A DNA stretch of 57,113 bases. Source: Eubacteriaceae bacterium. Its GTDB lineage: Bacteria; Bacillota; Clostridia; Eubacteriales; Anaerofustaceae. Where the stretch lies: NCBI GenBank assembly GCA_009782875.1, contig WRIE01000012.1, positions 1 through 57,113 on the forward strand, written 5' to 3'. Position numbers and translations under genes: made by a program. The notes under the pieces are model-generated. The model searched no databases and was not told the origin of the DNA. It worked only from the letters and a program-made list of their open reading frames with translations. How positions within the stretch are numbered: position 1 is the stretch's first letter; each line of letters opens with the position of its first letter. This document shows, piece after piece, positions 34,794 to 43,721 of the stretch.

Positions 34794-37120
34794 TAGCCAA
34801 GATGATAAAAAAGGATATTCGTCAAAACAAAGCGATAGCCATCACTTTATGCCTTTTTATCACTTTGGCTTCTATGCTAGTTGCAGGAGCTTTTGCTGTC
34901 ATAGCAGAAATGGCGGGGGCAATGGACGATTTTTTTGAAGCAGCAAAACCTTTGCATTATATGCAAATGGTGACTGGCGTACTCGACCAAAAAGCTATTG
35001 ACGATTATTCAGCAAAACATGAAATGGTTGTGGCACAGCAGACACTGGAACTGCTTGGCATAGATAATAATTGCATTTATTACGGCGACAATCCCGAACC
35101 TTACTCCGACAGTGTGATGGAAAACAGCTTTGTAACCCAAAGCTCGAATTTTGATTTTTTATTAGATGAAAACAATAGCATAGTATCGGTTAAACCGGGC
35201 GAAATCGCTATGCCGTTGTATGCCATTGACGCTTACAATTTGGCAGCAGGCGATACTGTAACCGTAAAAAATGGCAATTTTGTAATGCATTTTGTTGTCG
35301 TATGCTTTATCAGGGATTCTCAAATGAACGCTTCCTTGGTTTCCTCAAAGCGCTTTCTCATAAGTGGGGAAGATTATGTGATGTTGAAAGAAAACATCGG
35401 GGAAGTCGAATATTTGATTGAGTTTTTACTTGCCGACCCAGCAAAAACAGGAGAGTTTGAATCTGATTATCTTGCTGCCGGCTTGCCGTCCGGAATAGCG
35501 ATCACATTCTCGATAATCCAATTAATGAATGCCATGACCGGGGGATTGTCTGTTGTTGTTTTGCTTTTAGCGGGTGTCTTTTTAATCGTGATTGCCGCCA
35601 TGTGTCTTCGGTTTACGATACTGGCGGCGCTTGAAGAAGAATATAGGGAAATCGGTGTGATGAAAGCGATAGGGTTTTCCCCAAAAATGATAAAAAAAAT
35701 ATACAAGTATAAATACTACTCGTTGAGCGCTGTTTCTAGCTTTGCTGGTTTTATGCTCTCTATGCTATTCAGTTCATCTTTTACCAAAATTATAAGCCAA
35801 TATATGGGCAGGCCAGCAACTTCAATTTGGTCATTTGTTATGCCATTGTCTGGCTCGCTTATTGTTTTTCTTGTAATGGCTCTATACTGCTCTTTGGTAT
35901 TGCGGGAATTGCGCAAAGTCTCCATAGTAGACGCTATTCGGGGAACAGACGCGGTTGTCAAGCCGGGTTCTAAATCATTCCCTATCCATAGGAATGGACT
36001 GGGCAACATAAATATATCTCTTGGCATGCGAGATGTAATTAATCGTCTGGGAAACTATAAAACACCGATTTTTATTTTTACCCTGTGTGTTTTCCTTATC
36101 ATTGTGCCGATTAATTTTCTAAACACATTGCAATCGCCAGATTTTATCGGATATACGGGAATTGGCAAATGTGACGCAGTTATCACACTTCGCAATAGCG
36201 AAAACATGCCATGGCGCTACAGCAGCCTTATAGACATGCTTTCGGCAGACAAGGATGTTTTGGCGTACGCAGGACGGATAACCGCTAATTACAAGGTGTT
36301 AAACCTCGACGGGAAATATGAGAATATCAGTATACAAAACGGAGATTACACAACATTCCCCATTCCGTATTTGCAAGGGGGCGCGCCAGCCACAGGAAAC
36401 GAGATAGCTTTGTCTTTTTTGAACGCCCGCAATTACGAAAAAGGTGTTGGGGATTCTATTGAAATATATATTAACGGCAAGCCAAGAAAATTGATGGTTT
36501 GCGGTATTTATCAAGACTTGACAAACGGCGGCAAATCCGCACAGGCTTGCCTGCCGTACAATCATGGGGATGTTTTGTGGTATGCTGTTTCACTTGATTT
36601 TGAAAAAACGGTTGATGCCGTTTCCAAAATCGCAAGCTACAACGAACAATTCGCGCCAGCGAAAGTTGTGGGTATTGAAACCTTTGCTTCACAGACATTG
36701 GCATCTACAATACAACAATTTGGAACGGTCACGCTAATTGTTTCAATGATTTCTATTGCTGTCGCTGTCCTTGTCACAGCATTGTTTCTTAAGATGATTT
36801 TAGCAAAAGACCGCAGCCAGATAACGATAATGAAAGGGCTTGGTTTTAATTCATCACATATCCAATCACAGTATATAGCTGCGTTTGTTTTCTGCCTTGT
36901 GCTTGGTTTGGTGTTAGGGGTTGTTGGGGCTAACACGTTTGGCGAAATGCTTATCGGGGCGCTTATGAGCGGAATAGGCGCGTCTAAAATCTCGTTTATC
37001 ATAAAACCTGTTATATCATTCGTGGCATGCCCGTTGTTATTAATGCTTGCCGTTGTCATCACGGTATTAGTTTCTGCGCGATCCATACACAAATGTGGAA
37101 GCTATATAATCACCGAATAA
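34790..37120 (+). CDS. ABC transporter permease, FtsX/MacB-like
   Basis: 776 residues. Transmembrane segments: one near the N-terminus (IAITLCLFITLASMLVAGAF), three around residues 235-370 including VVVLLLAGVFLIVIAAMCLR next to the FtsX motif EEEYREIGVMKAIGFSPKMI, one around 420-440 (IFIFTLCVFLIIVPINFL), and three at the C-terminus with a second KDRSQITIMKGLGFNSSHIQ motif. This duplicated FtsX arrangement with two large outside domains is typical of exporters of antimicrobial peptides or lipoproteins. It pairs with the ATPase 17 bp downstream. Control by the TetR protein upstream is likely. The substrate is unknown. Confidence 0.9.
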   Translation: MIAKMIKKDIRQNKAIAITLCLFITLASMLVAGAFAVIAEMAGAMDDFFEAAKPLHYMQMVTGVLDQKAIDDYSAKHEMVVAQQTLELLGIDNNCIYYGDNPEPYSDSVMENSFVTQSSNFDFLLDENNSIVSVKPGEIAMPLYAIDAYNLAAGDTVTVKNGNFVMHFVVVCFIRDSQMNASLVSSKRFLISGEDYVMLKENIGEVEYLIEFLLADPAKTGEFESDYLAAGLPSGIAITFSIIQLMNAMTGGLSVVVLLLAGVFLIVIAAMCLRFTILAALEEEYREIGVMKAIGFSPKMIKKIYKYKYYSLSAVSSFAGFMLSMLFSSSFTKIISQYMGRPATSIWSFVMPLSGSLIVFLVMALYCSLVLRELRKVSIVDAIRGTDAVVKPGSKSFPIHRNGLGNINISLGMRDVINRLGNYKTPIFIFTLCVFLIIVPINFLNTLQSPDFIGYTGIGKCDAVITLRNSENMPWRYSSLIDMLSADKDVLAYAGRITANYKVLNLDGKYENISIQNGDYTTFPIPYLQGGAPATGNEIALSFLNARNYEKGVGDSIEIYINGKPRKLMVCGIYQDLTNGGKSAQACLPYNHGDVLWYAVSLDFEKTVDAVSKIASYNEQFAPAKVVGIETFASQTLASTIQQFGTVTLIVSMISIAVAVLVTALFLKMILAKDRSQITIMKGLGFNSSHIQSQYIAAFVFCLVLGLVLGVVGANTFGEMLIGALMSGIGASKISFIIKPVISFVACPLLLMLAVVITVLVSARSIHKCGSYIITE

Positions 37121-37137
37121 AGCAAAAGGAGGATAAA

Positions 37138-37905
37138 ATGGCGACACTGTTAAGCGCAAAGAATATCAACAAAACTTACCTGATGGGGAAAGACAATGCG
37201 CACCATGTAATAAAGGATGTATCTCTTGAAATCAAAGAGGGCGAATTTGTCAGCGTAATGGGTCCTTCTGGAAGTGGCAAGTCAACTTTGCTCTACAACA
37301 TAAGCGGAATGGACAGGGTAACCGATGGAAGTGTTTATTTCGCTGGCAGCAATATCGAGTCGTTGTCTGAAAAAGAACTGGCGAGTCTGCGCTTGGAAAA
37401 AATGGGTTTTGTATTTCAACAGAGCAATCTGTTAAAGAATCTGTCTATATTCGACAATATCGTCGTATCAGCCTATTTGAGCGGACGAGAGAAGCGGGCA
37501 CAGATAAATGCCCGCGCTAACGGTTTGATGGAACAAACGGGAATCAGCCATATTAAAGATAACGCCATAACACAGGTTTCTGGCGGGGAGTTGCAACGCG
37601 CCGCTATTTGCCGCGCCTTAATCAATGAACCAGCCTTGCTATTCGGAGATGAGCCGACTGGCGCGCTGAACTCGTCATCAGCAAATGAAGTCATGGATCT
37701 TCTAAGCGGCATCAATCGAGAAGGCGCTACAATTCTGCTGGTGACACATGACACAAAAGTGGCTGCCCGCAGCGACCGTGTCCTTTACATGATGGATGGC
37801 CAAATAAAGGGGGAGTATGTTCTAGCGAAATACTCGCCCAGTGAAAATGATTTGAAGAAACGCGAAACCGGTTTGACAACATGGCTATCCAAAATGGGAT
37901 TCTAA
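37138..37905 (+). CDS. ABC transporter ATP-binding protein, LolD/MacB type
   Basis: 255 residues from ATG 37138, which has AAAGGAGG at 37125-37132; an upstream extension of the frame lies within the permease gene. All ATPase motifs are intact: GPSGSGKST (Walker A), FQQSNLLKNLS (Q-loop), TQVSGGELQRAAI (signature), ALLFGDEPTGAL (Walker B and D-loop), and LLVTHDTKVAA (switch His). It is the energising partner of the preceding FtsX-like permease. Confidence 0.93.
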   Translation: MATLLSAKNINKTYLMGKDNAHHVIKDVSLEIKEGEFVSVMGPSGSGKSTLLYNISGMDRVTDGSVYFAGSNIESLSEKELASLRLEKMGFVFQQSNLLKNLSIFDNIVVSAYLSGREKRAQINARANGLMEQTGISHIKDNAITQVSGGELQRAAICRALINEPALLFGDEPTGALNSSSANEVMDLLSGINREGATILLVTHDTKVAARSDRVLYMMDGQIKGEYVLAKYSPSENDLKKRETGLTTWLSKMGF

Positions 37906-38022
37906 GAAATATATTTGCTGCGTAGGCAGGGAACCATGCCAGCCGCAACGCGCAAGTGTGAAGAGACAGAGCCTCGCTAATGTGAAATGGTGGGAGGCTC
38001 GTTGCTGCCTGCTGCCTGATTG
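37906..38022. other. Convergent gene gap
   Basis: Short spacer between the plus-strand transporter and minus-strand sfsA. GAGCCTC...GAGGCTC (37969-37975 with 37994-38000) could form a weak two-way terminator, but it has no T run. Confidence 0.35.
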
Positions 38023-38703
38023 TTATAACACGACCTCAATAGGACCTTTTGCTTTGATAGCATCCGCTGAGACAATACAGTCAAAAGCAAGGATCTCGAC
38101 TCCAGCATTTTTTGCGGCTCGCAAGGCATCTGCAAATTCCGGGTGGGTTTCCTTGTTGGGGGTAAAGCGAAACACAGGCTCCATTTGGATGATGAAAACC
38201 ATATATGCCAAGTATCCTTCATTGACTGCGCCAACCAGGTCTTGGATATGTTTGACGCCCCGCAGAGTCGGCGCATCAGGGAACATTGCAATGCCATCTT
38301 TTTCTAGAGTGGCTCCTTTGGTTTCAATAAACGACTTATTGCCCTTATCCTCGATGTAAAAATCAAATCTGGAGCTGGCATGTTTCGCTTCGGTTTTTAT
38401 AACAGCTTCTTTGCAAAACAGGTTGCCTTGCCTGATCCACTCTGCAAATACCTTGTTGGGAGCTTGGCTGTCGATATTGACTAGCTTCCCGTTTTTTTCT
38501 ACTGATATCAAGTCGTACTTTGTCTTGCGTGTTTTGGAGCCAGATTCTTGAACATAAATCTTAGCGCCGCTAATAAGGAGCTCCTTGCACCTGCCTGTGT
38601 TTTTCACATGGCAAATTTCCGGCTTTCCCCTAATCTCGATATTGGCTATAAACCTGTTGGGGCGGTCGATAAACTTGGCTTGTGTTATGTTTTCGTATTT
38701 CAA
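38023..38703 (-). CDS. sfsA: SfsA family DNA/RNA nuclease
   Basis: 226 residues, the usual length. Characteristic segments: an N-terminal OB-like part (AKFIDRPNRFIANIEIRGKP, HVKNTGRCKELL), DSQAPNKVFAEWI, and the nuclease-type core SRFDFYIEDKGNKSFIETKG with conserved Asp/Glu-x-Lys, then FPDAPTLRGVKHI. Known members bind DNA and have been described as sugar-fermentation stimulation proteins or nucleases. Its start overlaps the stop of the upstream AAA ATPase gene by four bases, so the two are co-translated. Confidence 0.92.
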   Translation of the reverse strand: MKYENITQAKFIDRPNRFIANIEIRGKPEICHVKNTGRCKELLISGAKIYVQESGSKTRKTKYDLISVEKNGKLVNIDSQAPNKVFAEWIRQGNLFCKEAVIKTEAKHASSRFDFYIEDKGNKSFIETKGATLEKDGIAMFPDAPTLRGVKHIQDLVGAVNEGYLAYMVFIIQMEPVFRFTPNKETHPEFADALRAAKNAGVEILAFDCIVSADAIKAKGPIEVVL

Positions 38704-39296
38704 AACTGCTTTCTTTTAGCTTCCGCATTATCCACAATTGACAATACGGCTTCCTCTGCAGCCCTGTATTTTGCTTCCGAGCTTTCAGCAAAGGGGACAA
38801 TATGCAAGTTATGGTGCAATTCCCACAAGGAAAGCAAACTTTTTTCAAGCTCGAGGGAAGCTTCATACCCTTCCTCCCGGTGCGGGTTGTTGGACTTGTG
38901 CTCGTTGTACAACTCCTCATTGCCAGGCAGGAGCAATAACACAACCCCGTCATAAGAGTATGCCTCGTCTATAATAGTATCTTTGTGGTATGCATCGAAA
39001 TAATGCTGCGGATAATATGATATAGCATCGACTGTGCCCCTGTCACAGAGTATAAACTTGTAGTTTGCCTCGTTTGGGATGTTTGTCGCAATGGCATTCT
39101 CGAGGGATCCTTGAAGTTGGTAGATAGCAGTTTGGAAGCCTATTCTTTCGGCTTCCGTCCCAAATGCCATTCCTGTAGCTTTTATTATGGATGCGATTTC
39201 AGGCAATGCTAGAATCCCAGGATGCTTTTGCTTCATATACTCGACAAACTCAGACTTGCCAGAGCATGGAGCCCCGGTTATGGCGATTTTTATCAT
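38700..39296 (-). CDS. AAA_28-type P-loop ATPase/kinase
   Basis: 198 residues. Walker A ITGAPCSGKSEF is at the very N-terminus. A Walker B-like FILCDRGTVDAISYYP and a GVVLLLLPGNEELY strand follow. The lid region contains NPHREEGYEASLELEKSLL. This is the small kinase-like ATPase family related to NadR-type nucleoside kinases (AAA_28). The substrate is unknown. It is the first gene of a two-gene unit with sfsA. Confidence 0.85.
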   Translation of the reverse strand: MIKIAITGAPCSGKSEFVEYMKQKHPGILALPEIASIIKATGMAFGTEAERIGFQTAIYQLQGSLENAIATNIPNEANYKFILCDRGTVDAISYYPQHYFDAYHKDTIIDEAYSYDGVVLLLLPGNEELYNEHKSNNPHREEGYEASLELEKSLLSLWELHHNLHIVPFAESSEAKYRAAEEAVLSIVDNAEAKRKQF

Positions 39297-39584
39297 GTTT
39301 TCTCCAACCGATAATTTATATTGACCATATTATACATCAAGCATGTCATATGGATGCAATGGGATTGTGTGAATTCTCGCGAGATGTACAAACCCATAAA
39401 TTACCGCTTACGATAAAGCGCATTGCCATGCGCTTTATCGTAGAAAATACGATCTTGCGAAAGCATTTGGCCTGCTTGTGTAATATTTAGCCGCCTATTG
39501 GGACATACTTGATTTGACATTAAACGAGTTGGAGTGAGGTTTTCAAACTTTATTCTAGCTAATAAAGAAAAAAGGTGGATAAGA
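39297..39584. other. Divergent spacer with a 15-bp palindrome
   Basis: Contains TACGATAAAGCGCAT (39409-39423) and its exact reverse complement at 39428-39442 around a TGCC loop. A TATAAT on the minus strand (39334-39329) may serve the AAA ATPase gene. The palindrome lacks a T run on either side, so it is more likely an operator or repeat than a terminator. Confidence 0.55.
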
Positions 39585-39890
39585 ATGTCAGAAATTAGAA
39601 ACCTCGACAGGGATGTTGATGAGCAGCGATCAAGAGCATTCTATGAAGAACACAATATAATGGCGATTACAGGTTTTGTAATCTCAATCATTTCCTTGTT
39701 CTTCAATAACTACACAGCTGTTTCAATATTGGCGCTTGTCATATCGATAATGGGATTCGTAAGGGGCGGGGAAAGAGGCGTCCATGGAAGGGGAAGGGCT
39801 ATAGCAGGAGCAGGCATCGTCATAGCTGTAATTGCTACTATAGCGACCCTTTATTATTATTTCACTGGCGGAACCATTATACGTTGGTAA
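39585..39890 (+). CDS. DUF4190-type small membrane protein
   Basis: 101 residues from ATG 39585, preceded by AAAGGTGG; a longer open frame upstream has no binding site. After a charged N-terminus (EIRNLDRDVDEQRSRAFYEE) there are hydrophobic segments AITGFVISIISLFF, VSILALVISIMGFV and, after a basic GERGVHGRGRAIAG loop, AGIVIAVIATIATLYYYF. The layout fits DUF4190, a membrane domain of unknown function. It is a single gene with its own terminator. Confidence 0.8.
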   Translation: MSEIRNLDRDVDEQRSRAFYEEHNIMAITGFVISIISLFFNNYTAVSILALVISIMGFVRGGERGVHGRGRAIAGAGIVIAVIATIATLYYYFTGGTIIRW

Positions 39891-39921
39891 AACCGGTAAC
39901 GCAATTGTATTAAATTAAAGA

Positions 39922-39950
39922 GAGGGCATCAAGCCCTCCTTTCTTTTTTG
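39922..39950 (+). terminator. Intrinsic terminator of the DUF4190 gene
   Basis: GAGGGC-ATCAA-GCCCTC (39922-39938) followed by CTTTCTTTTTT. Confidence 0.85.
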
Positions 39951-40351
39951 AAATTGTAGCCACAACTGGCGTTGAATGGTTGCGCCAAAGCACAAGACAG
40001 GCGATAAATTTAGTTGGGCCACTCAACATTGGTGAAAACCTATGGATATATTGTACACCAATCCCTAACAATTCTACATCCTCCAAATAAGGACCAAGCC
40101 CTTTCTCATAGAATGGAACAATCCTCTTGGCTCAAGGGTTCTATCAAATTTGTGTTAGCAGCAGGGCCAGCATACTCCATCACAAACTTGTTAGTGTCTT
40201 TGTTTTAAGCATGGCTACTACTGTTGGTGTTTCGCAACTTTAAACACCCATCACATATAGATGGCTTGGTGATAGCATGCCAAAGCCAATCCCATACATA
40301 TTGCTTGCGCTTTCAATAACGAAAATATCCATGTGCAAGACATTAATAAGG
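39951..40351. other. Intergenic region, no gene supported
   Basis: About 400 bases. A 64-codon plus-strand frame at 40014-40208 has no ribosome binding site and no recognisable sequence. Nothing else is evident before the promoter at 40352. Confidence 0.45.
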
Positions 40352-40399
40352 TTGCAAAACTGGCGGAATCTAGCTATAATATATACCGACGGTCGGTTT
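40352..40399 (+). promoter_or_regulatory. ABC-2 exporter promoter with the same TetR operator
   Basis: TTGCAA (40352-40357), 17-bp spacer, TATAAT (40375-40380), then TATACCGACGGTCGGTTTT with the perfect palindrome ACCGACGGTCGGT at 40385-40397. The operator and its position relative to the -10 match the tetR promoter at 33.8 kb, so one regulator probably binds both. Confidence 0.85.
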
Positions 40400-40831
40400 T
40401 GCTTTGAGTTCGATTATGGCAAAGATATCCAATCGTTGCAATGAAAGGTTCCTAAAGTCCCTGGCTTCATAAGCTGTTTGCTACACAGGGATAGGATGTT
40501 TTGGATATGCCGGGGCTTTTAGCGAATGGGAAGATCCCAAAATATTATCCGGTCATCCAGGCAGGAACGATCTGCTCCATCAAGAGGATAACTACGCAAT
40601 GCGCCTTAAATTGCCTGATCGAAACAGCACACTCGATTTCGCCAGCAATGACCCGGATTATTGAGTAAACATTGCTGAAATATAGTATGTGCCCATTGTT
40701 GAAAACAAAGCGTTAGCCCATATTCTTGAGATTGCCATTGGCGAAAAAAAGGCGCTTTGGATATATCGACAAAATGAATGAGGATTCAACCAGCGAAGAG
40801 ATAAGCCAACAAATTTTGGGGGGAGAGTAAA
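40400..40831 (+). pseudogene. Decayed gene between the operator and the ABC-2 operon
   Basis: Coding-like pieces persist in different frames: GAFSEWEDPKILSGHPGRND with LLHQEDNYAMRLKLPDR around 40510-40640, and a final RRFGYIDKMNEDSTSEEISQ with QILGGE ending at 40828, just before the ATPase gene. Stops and frame changes separate them. By position this would normally be the operon's regulator gene (TetR type), but the surviving sequence does not prove that family. Confidence 0.45.
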
Positions 40832-41770
40832 ATGAAAACAATCATTGATGTCAAGGGTTTGAAAAAAAGCTACAAGGGCAAGGAAGTCATCCACGGCATC
40901 GATTTCTCTGTGAAAGAGGGAGAGATACTGTGCGTACTCGGGCCAAACGGGGCGGGTAAAAGCACGACAATCAACATCATCACTGGGGCGCTGCGGTGCG
41001 ACAGCGGCAGTATCCGCTATAAAGGCGAGAATATCTATAATGACTTGCTCGGCTTTAAGTCGCATCTTGGTGTTGTCCCGCAAGACTTGGCTCTATATGA
41101 GGACTTGTCTGCAGAGAAGAACGTCCTGTTCTTTGCGTCCCTGTACGGGTTGAAAGGCGAAGAGCTCAAAGCGGGCTGCCGTTTTGCGCTTGATTTTGCG
41201 GGATTGTCCGGCAGCGCGAATGATAAGGTCAACACATTTTCAGGCGGTATGAAGCGCCGGCTCAACATAGCTTGCGCAATTGCCCACAAACCGGAATTGC
41301 TCATCATGGACGAGCCAACTGTAGGCATCGACCCTCAATCTCGCGAGCATATACTTGAAGGCGCCAGGCAGCTTTGCAGCCAGGGCATGGCCATCCTCTA
41401 CACGACACACTACATTGAAGAAGTAGAGAAAATATCAAAGCGAATCATCATCATGGATGTCGGCGGCATTATCGCTGAGGGGACGGCCGAATCCCTGAAA
41501 GCCGGTATCGAACGAACACGGCGATACCGCATTGGCGTCGAGTCCGAAGCGCAATTCGACATAAGCGGCTTGTTGCGGGTCGACGGAGTGTCTGATGCCC
41601 GGTTCAAGGATGGCATTATTGACATCTCCACAGACAGCCAGGTTGAAAACCTCAATAAAATTATTGCTGCGCTTATTGGCAGCGGGTTAAAAATAAACAA
41701 CATAAACGCCGAAACCTCAAGCCTTGAAACGGTGTTTTTGCAGTTGACTGGCAAGTCGCTGCGGGATTAG
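40832..41770 (+). CDS. ABC-2 type transporter ATP-binding protein
   Basis: 312 residues; GGGGGGAGAG lies just before ATG 40832. Motifs: GPNGAGKSTTINIITG (Walker A), VPQDLALYEDL (Q-loop), NTFSGGMKRRLNIACA (signature), ELLIMDEPTVGIDPQS (Walker B and D-loop) and LYTTHYIEEVE (switch His). A C-terminal ~90-residue regulatory extension is typical of drug- or lipid-exporting ABC-2 ATPases. It is the first of three genes: two permeases follow at 8 bp and with a 4-bp overlap. Confidence 0.93.
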   Translation: MKTIIDVKGLKKSYKGKEVIHGIDFSVKEGEILCVLGPNGAGKSTTINIITGALRCDSGSIRYKGENIYNDLLGFKSHLGVVPQDLALYEDLSAEKNVLFFASLYGLKGEELKAGCRFALDFAGLSGSANDKVNTFSGGMKRRLNIACAIAHKPELLIMDEPTVGIDPQSREHILEGARQLCSQGMAILYTTHYIEEVEKISKRIIIMDVGGIIAEGTAESLKAGIERTRRYRIGVESEAQFDISGLLRVDGVSDARFKDGIIDISTDSQVENLNKIIAALIGSGLKINNINAETSSLETVFLQLTGKSLRD

Positions 41771-41778
41771 GGGGGCAT

Positions 41779-42522
41779 ATGTATAAGTTCAAGCAAATTT
41801 TTATTCTTGACATAATTAATCTGGCCACCAACCCGATGTGGTTATTTACTGCCATTGGATTCCCGGTCGCGCTAGTTCTGGTATTAGGATTTCTAACAAG
41901 CGGCAGTTATGGCAATATAGTATCGGCTTACGATTATGCTGGGGTAGCCATAATGATTTTTTGTGTCTTCAACGTGGCGACGTTCTCTTCAAACAGTTTT
42001 ATGGAGGAGCGCATCAAAAAACCAAATATGCGGCTGGTCCATTCGCCTATCCGCCACTTCTACATATACTTCTCAAAAATTCTGGCATCTTTCGTTTTTT
42101 GTATTGTGGCGTATATCGCAGCGGCTATTTTCCTTGTATTTATTGCCGGTGTTAATTACGGCGGGGTTGATGCATGGGCAATAATACTAATTATGCTGCT
42201 GGGCAATTTCTTCTTTTCTGCCTTAGGGGTAGCGGTTTGTTGCATTTTGAGAAGCGAGGGGGCTGCGAATAGTATTTTGAGCCTGTTATTCGCCCTCTTT
42301 GCCATATTGGGCGGTTTATTCTTTCCGGTGGAGGGCTTAGGCAAAGCGGTTGTTGCGATAAGCTGGATTTCCCCAGGCAAATGGATACTGGCGGCTTGCT
42401 TACGTATCATCTACGACAGTGATTTTTCAATGTTCTTGCCGGTCTGCAGCCTGTTTATTATCCTGTCTGCTGCGGCTTTGGCACTGTGCGGCCGGTTTTT
42501 TAAAGGGGAGGACTATCTGTGA
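41779..42522 (+). CDS. ABC-2 type permease
   Basis: 247 residues with six expected hydrophobic segments, including PMWLFTAIGFPVALVLVLGF, AIMIFCVFNVATFS, SFVFCIVAYIAAAIFLVFIA and AIILIMLLGNFFFSALGVAV, plus the ABC2_membrane-type GGLFFPVEGLGKAVVAISWI segment before the last helices. It forms a heterodimer with the next permease, powered by the ATPase before it. Confidence 0.88.
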   Translation: MYKFKQIFILDIINLATNPMWLFTAIGFPVALVLVLGFLTSGSYGNIVSAYDYAGVAIMIFCVFNVATFSSNSFMEERIKKPNMRLVHSPIRHFYIYFSKILASFVFCIVAYIAAAIFLVFIAGVNYGGVDAWAIILIMLLGNFFFSALGVAVCCILRSEGAANSILSLLFALFAILGGLFFPVEGLGKAVVAISWISPGKWILAACLRIIYDSDFSMFLPVCSLFIILSAAALALCGRFFKGEDYL

Positions 42523-43496
42523 ATGTTTTTGTGGCAGTACTAAAAAACAACTTTTTGCGCTTGATGGAACAAAAACAAAGGTTTTTGCTTTTCCTGGCTC
42601 TGGCCGCGGCGGCGATTGCGGGCGCTATCTTCTTTAATGCCAAAGCCGATATAGCTGGCAATATTGCCGTAGTTTCTGGAAATGTCGTATCTTTGCCATC
42701 CGCTTATCTTAATATAACGGAAATGGAGCAGCCGCCGCCGATGTCAGAATTAATCGCTGGAAGATACGACGCGGTTGTGGTCTTTGACAGCCAGGGCGTT
42801 TATGAGATTCAAACTATCAAAAATGACGAGTTTAAGCAAACGCTTGTCTCCCTCATCTCTGGCCAGCCGGGCACCTATGCGGGCGCGCCAGGTCCACGCG
42901 GCAAAGGCACAAATATCGTCGGGTTTATCCTGGTGTTTGTAATGATGCAAGGCGTCAACCTGATGTTCATGTTTTCGGAGGATAAAGAGAAAAAGCAGAT
43001 TATGCGTATCGCTGCTTCCCCAGTGCCGTTTGCGTGGTATCTTTGCGCGCATAGTTTTTTCACCTTTTCGTTCCTGTTCTTCCCGATTGCCCTGATGCTC
43101 TCTGTTTTCTGCGCAGTGCCCAGTATCGACATGGGGTTCGGGCTTGCGTTGCACATGCCTCTCGTTGCTTTGCTGTGCGCTTTGGCGACATCGTTTGGAT
43201 TGTTCGTCGCCGCATTGAGCAAGACAAGCGATACGTCAAACATGGCCGGCTCTGCGAGCGTTGCGCTGACCTCCGTACTGGCAGGCAGCTTCTATTCGTT
43301 TGATAAGGGCAACAAGATATTGGGCGCAATTATTAAAGCGCTGCCGCAGAAAGCCTATCTGTCAATGTCGGATTCTCTAGAAAGAGGGCTTGATATATCC
43401 TCATGGTCTATTGACGGTTTACATATCATCGCTGTTATTATGGCATTTGTCCTGGCAGCGGTATATAAGACCCGGAAGGACTATGTGAAAAACTGA
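42519..43496 (+). CDS. ABC-2 type permease (second subunit, with large extracellular loop)
   Basis: 325 residues from GTG 42519, overlapping the previous stop (GTGA). One N-terminal membrane helix (FLLFLALAAAAIAGAIFF) is followed by a ~130-residue outside region (NITEMEQPPPMSELIAGRYD), then five helices including NIVGFILVFVMMQGVNLMFM, FSFLFFPIALMLSVFC and the last, GLHIIAVIMAFVLAAVY. This is the ABC2_membrane_3 layout of bacteriocin, antibiotic or sodium exporters. The substrate is unknown. Confidence 0.88.
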   Translation: MNVFVAVLKNNFLRLMEQKQRFLLFLALAAAAIAGAIFFNAKADIAGNIAVVSGNVVSLPSAYLNITEMEQPPPMSELIAGRYDAVVVFDSQGVYEIQTIKNDEFKQTLVSLISGQPGTYAGAPGPRGKGTNIVGFILVFVMMQGVNLMFMFSEDKEKKQIMRIAASPVPFAWYLCAHSFFTFSFLFFPIALMLSVFCAVPSIDMGFGLALHMPLVALLCALATSFGLFVAALSKTSDTSNMAGSASVALTSVLAGSFYSFDKGNKILGAIIKALPQKAYLSMSDSLERGLDISSWSIDGLHIIAVIMAFVLAAVYKTRKDYVKN

Positions 43497-43497
43497 G

Positions 43498-43524
43498 AAT
43501 AAAAAACAGTTATTCGATAACTGT
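43498..43524 (-). terminator. Minus-strand intrinsic terminator downstream of rpoC
   Basis: ACAGTTAT-TCG-ATAACTGT (43506-43524). Read on the minus strand it is followed by six T. It fits the end of the rpoBC transcript, about 200 bases after the rpoC stop. Confidence 0.65.
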
Positions 43525-43667
43525 CTGAAGGAAAAAACAGCTTGCGAAATCCAGGCACCACCTGACAGCGGGCAGTCTAGCCCTGGTTAATTGCCGGCAT
43601 AGGCCATCCCGCATACTGGGCTCCCAACGCTTGGAGGATGTGGCCATGCCCAGCCGCGCTGAGAGCA

Positions 43668-43692
43668 AAACCCGGAAATTAATCCCGGGTTT
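43668..43692 (-). terminator. Hairpin directly after rpoC
   Basis: AAACCCGG (43668-43675) pairs with CCGGGTTT (43685-43692); on the minus strand it ends in TTTTGC. It may act with the hairpin at 43506-43524. Confidence 0.55.
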
Positions 43693-43721
43693 GCTAAATA
43701 GCCTAGAGGCTAAATAAATGT

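Noticed and set aside
40014..40208. 64-codon plus-strand frame
   Set aside because: No ribosome binding site, no recognisable motif, and it lies downstream of a terminator and upstream of an unrelated promoter.
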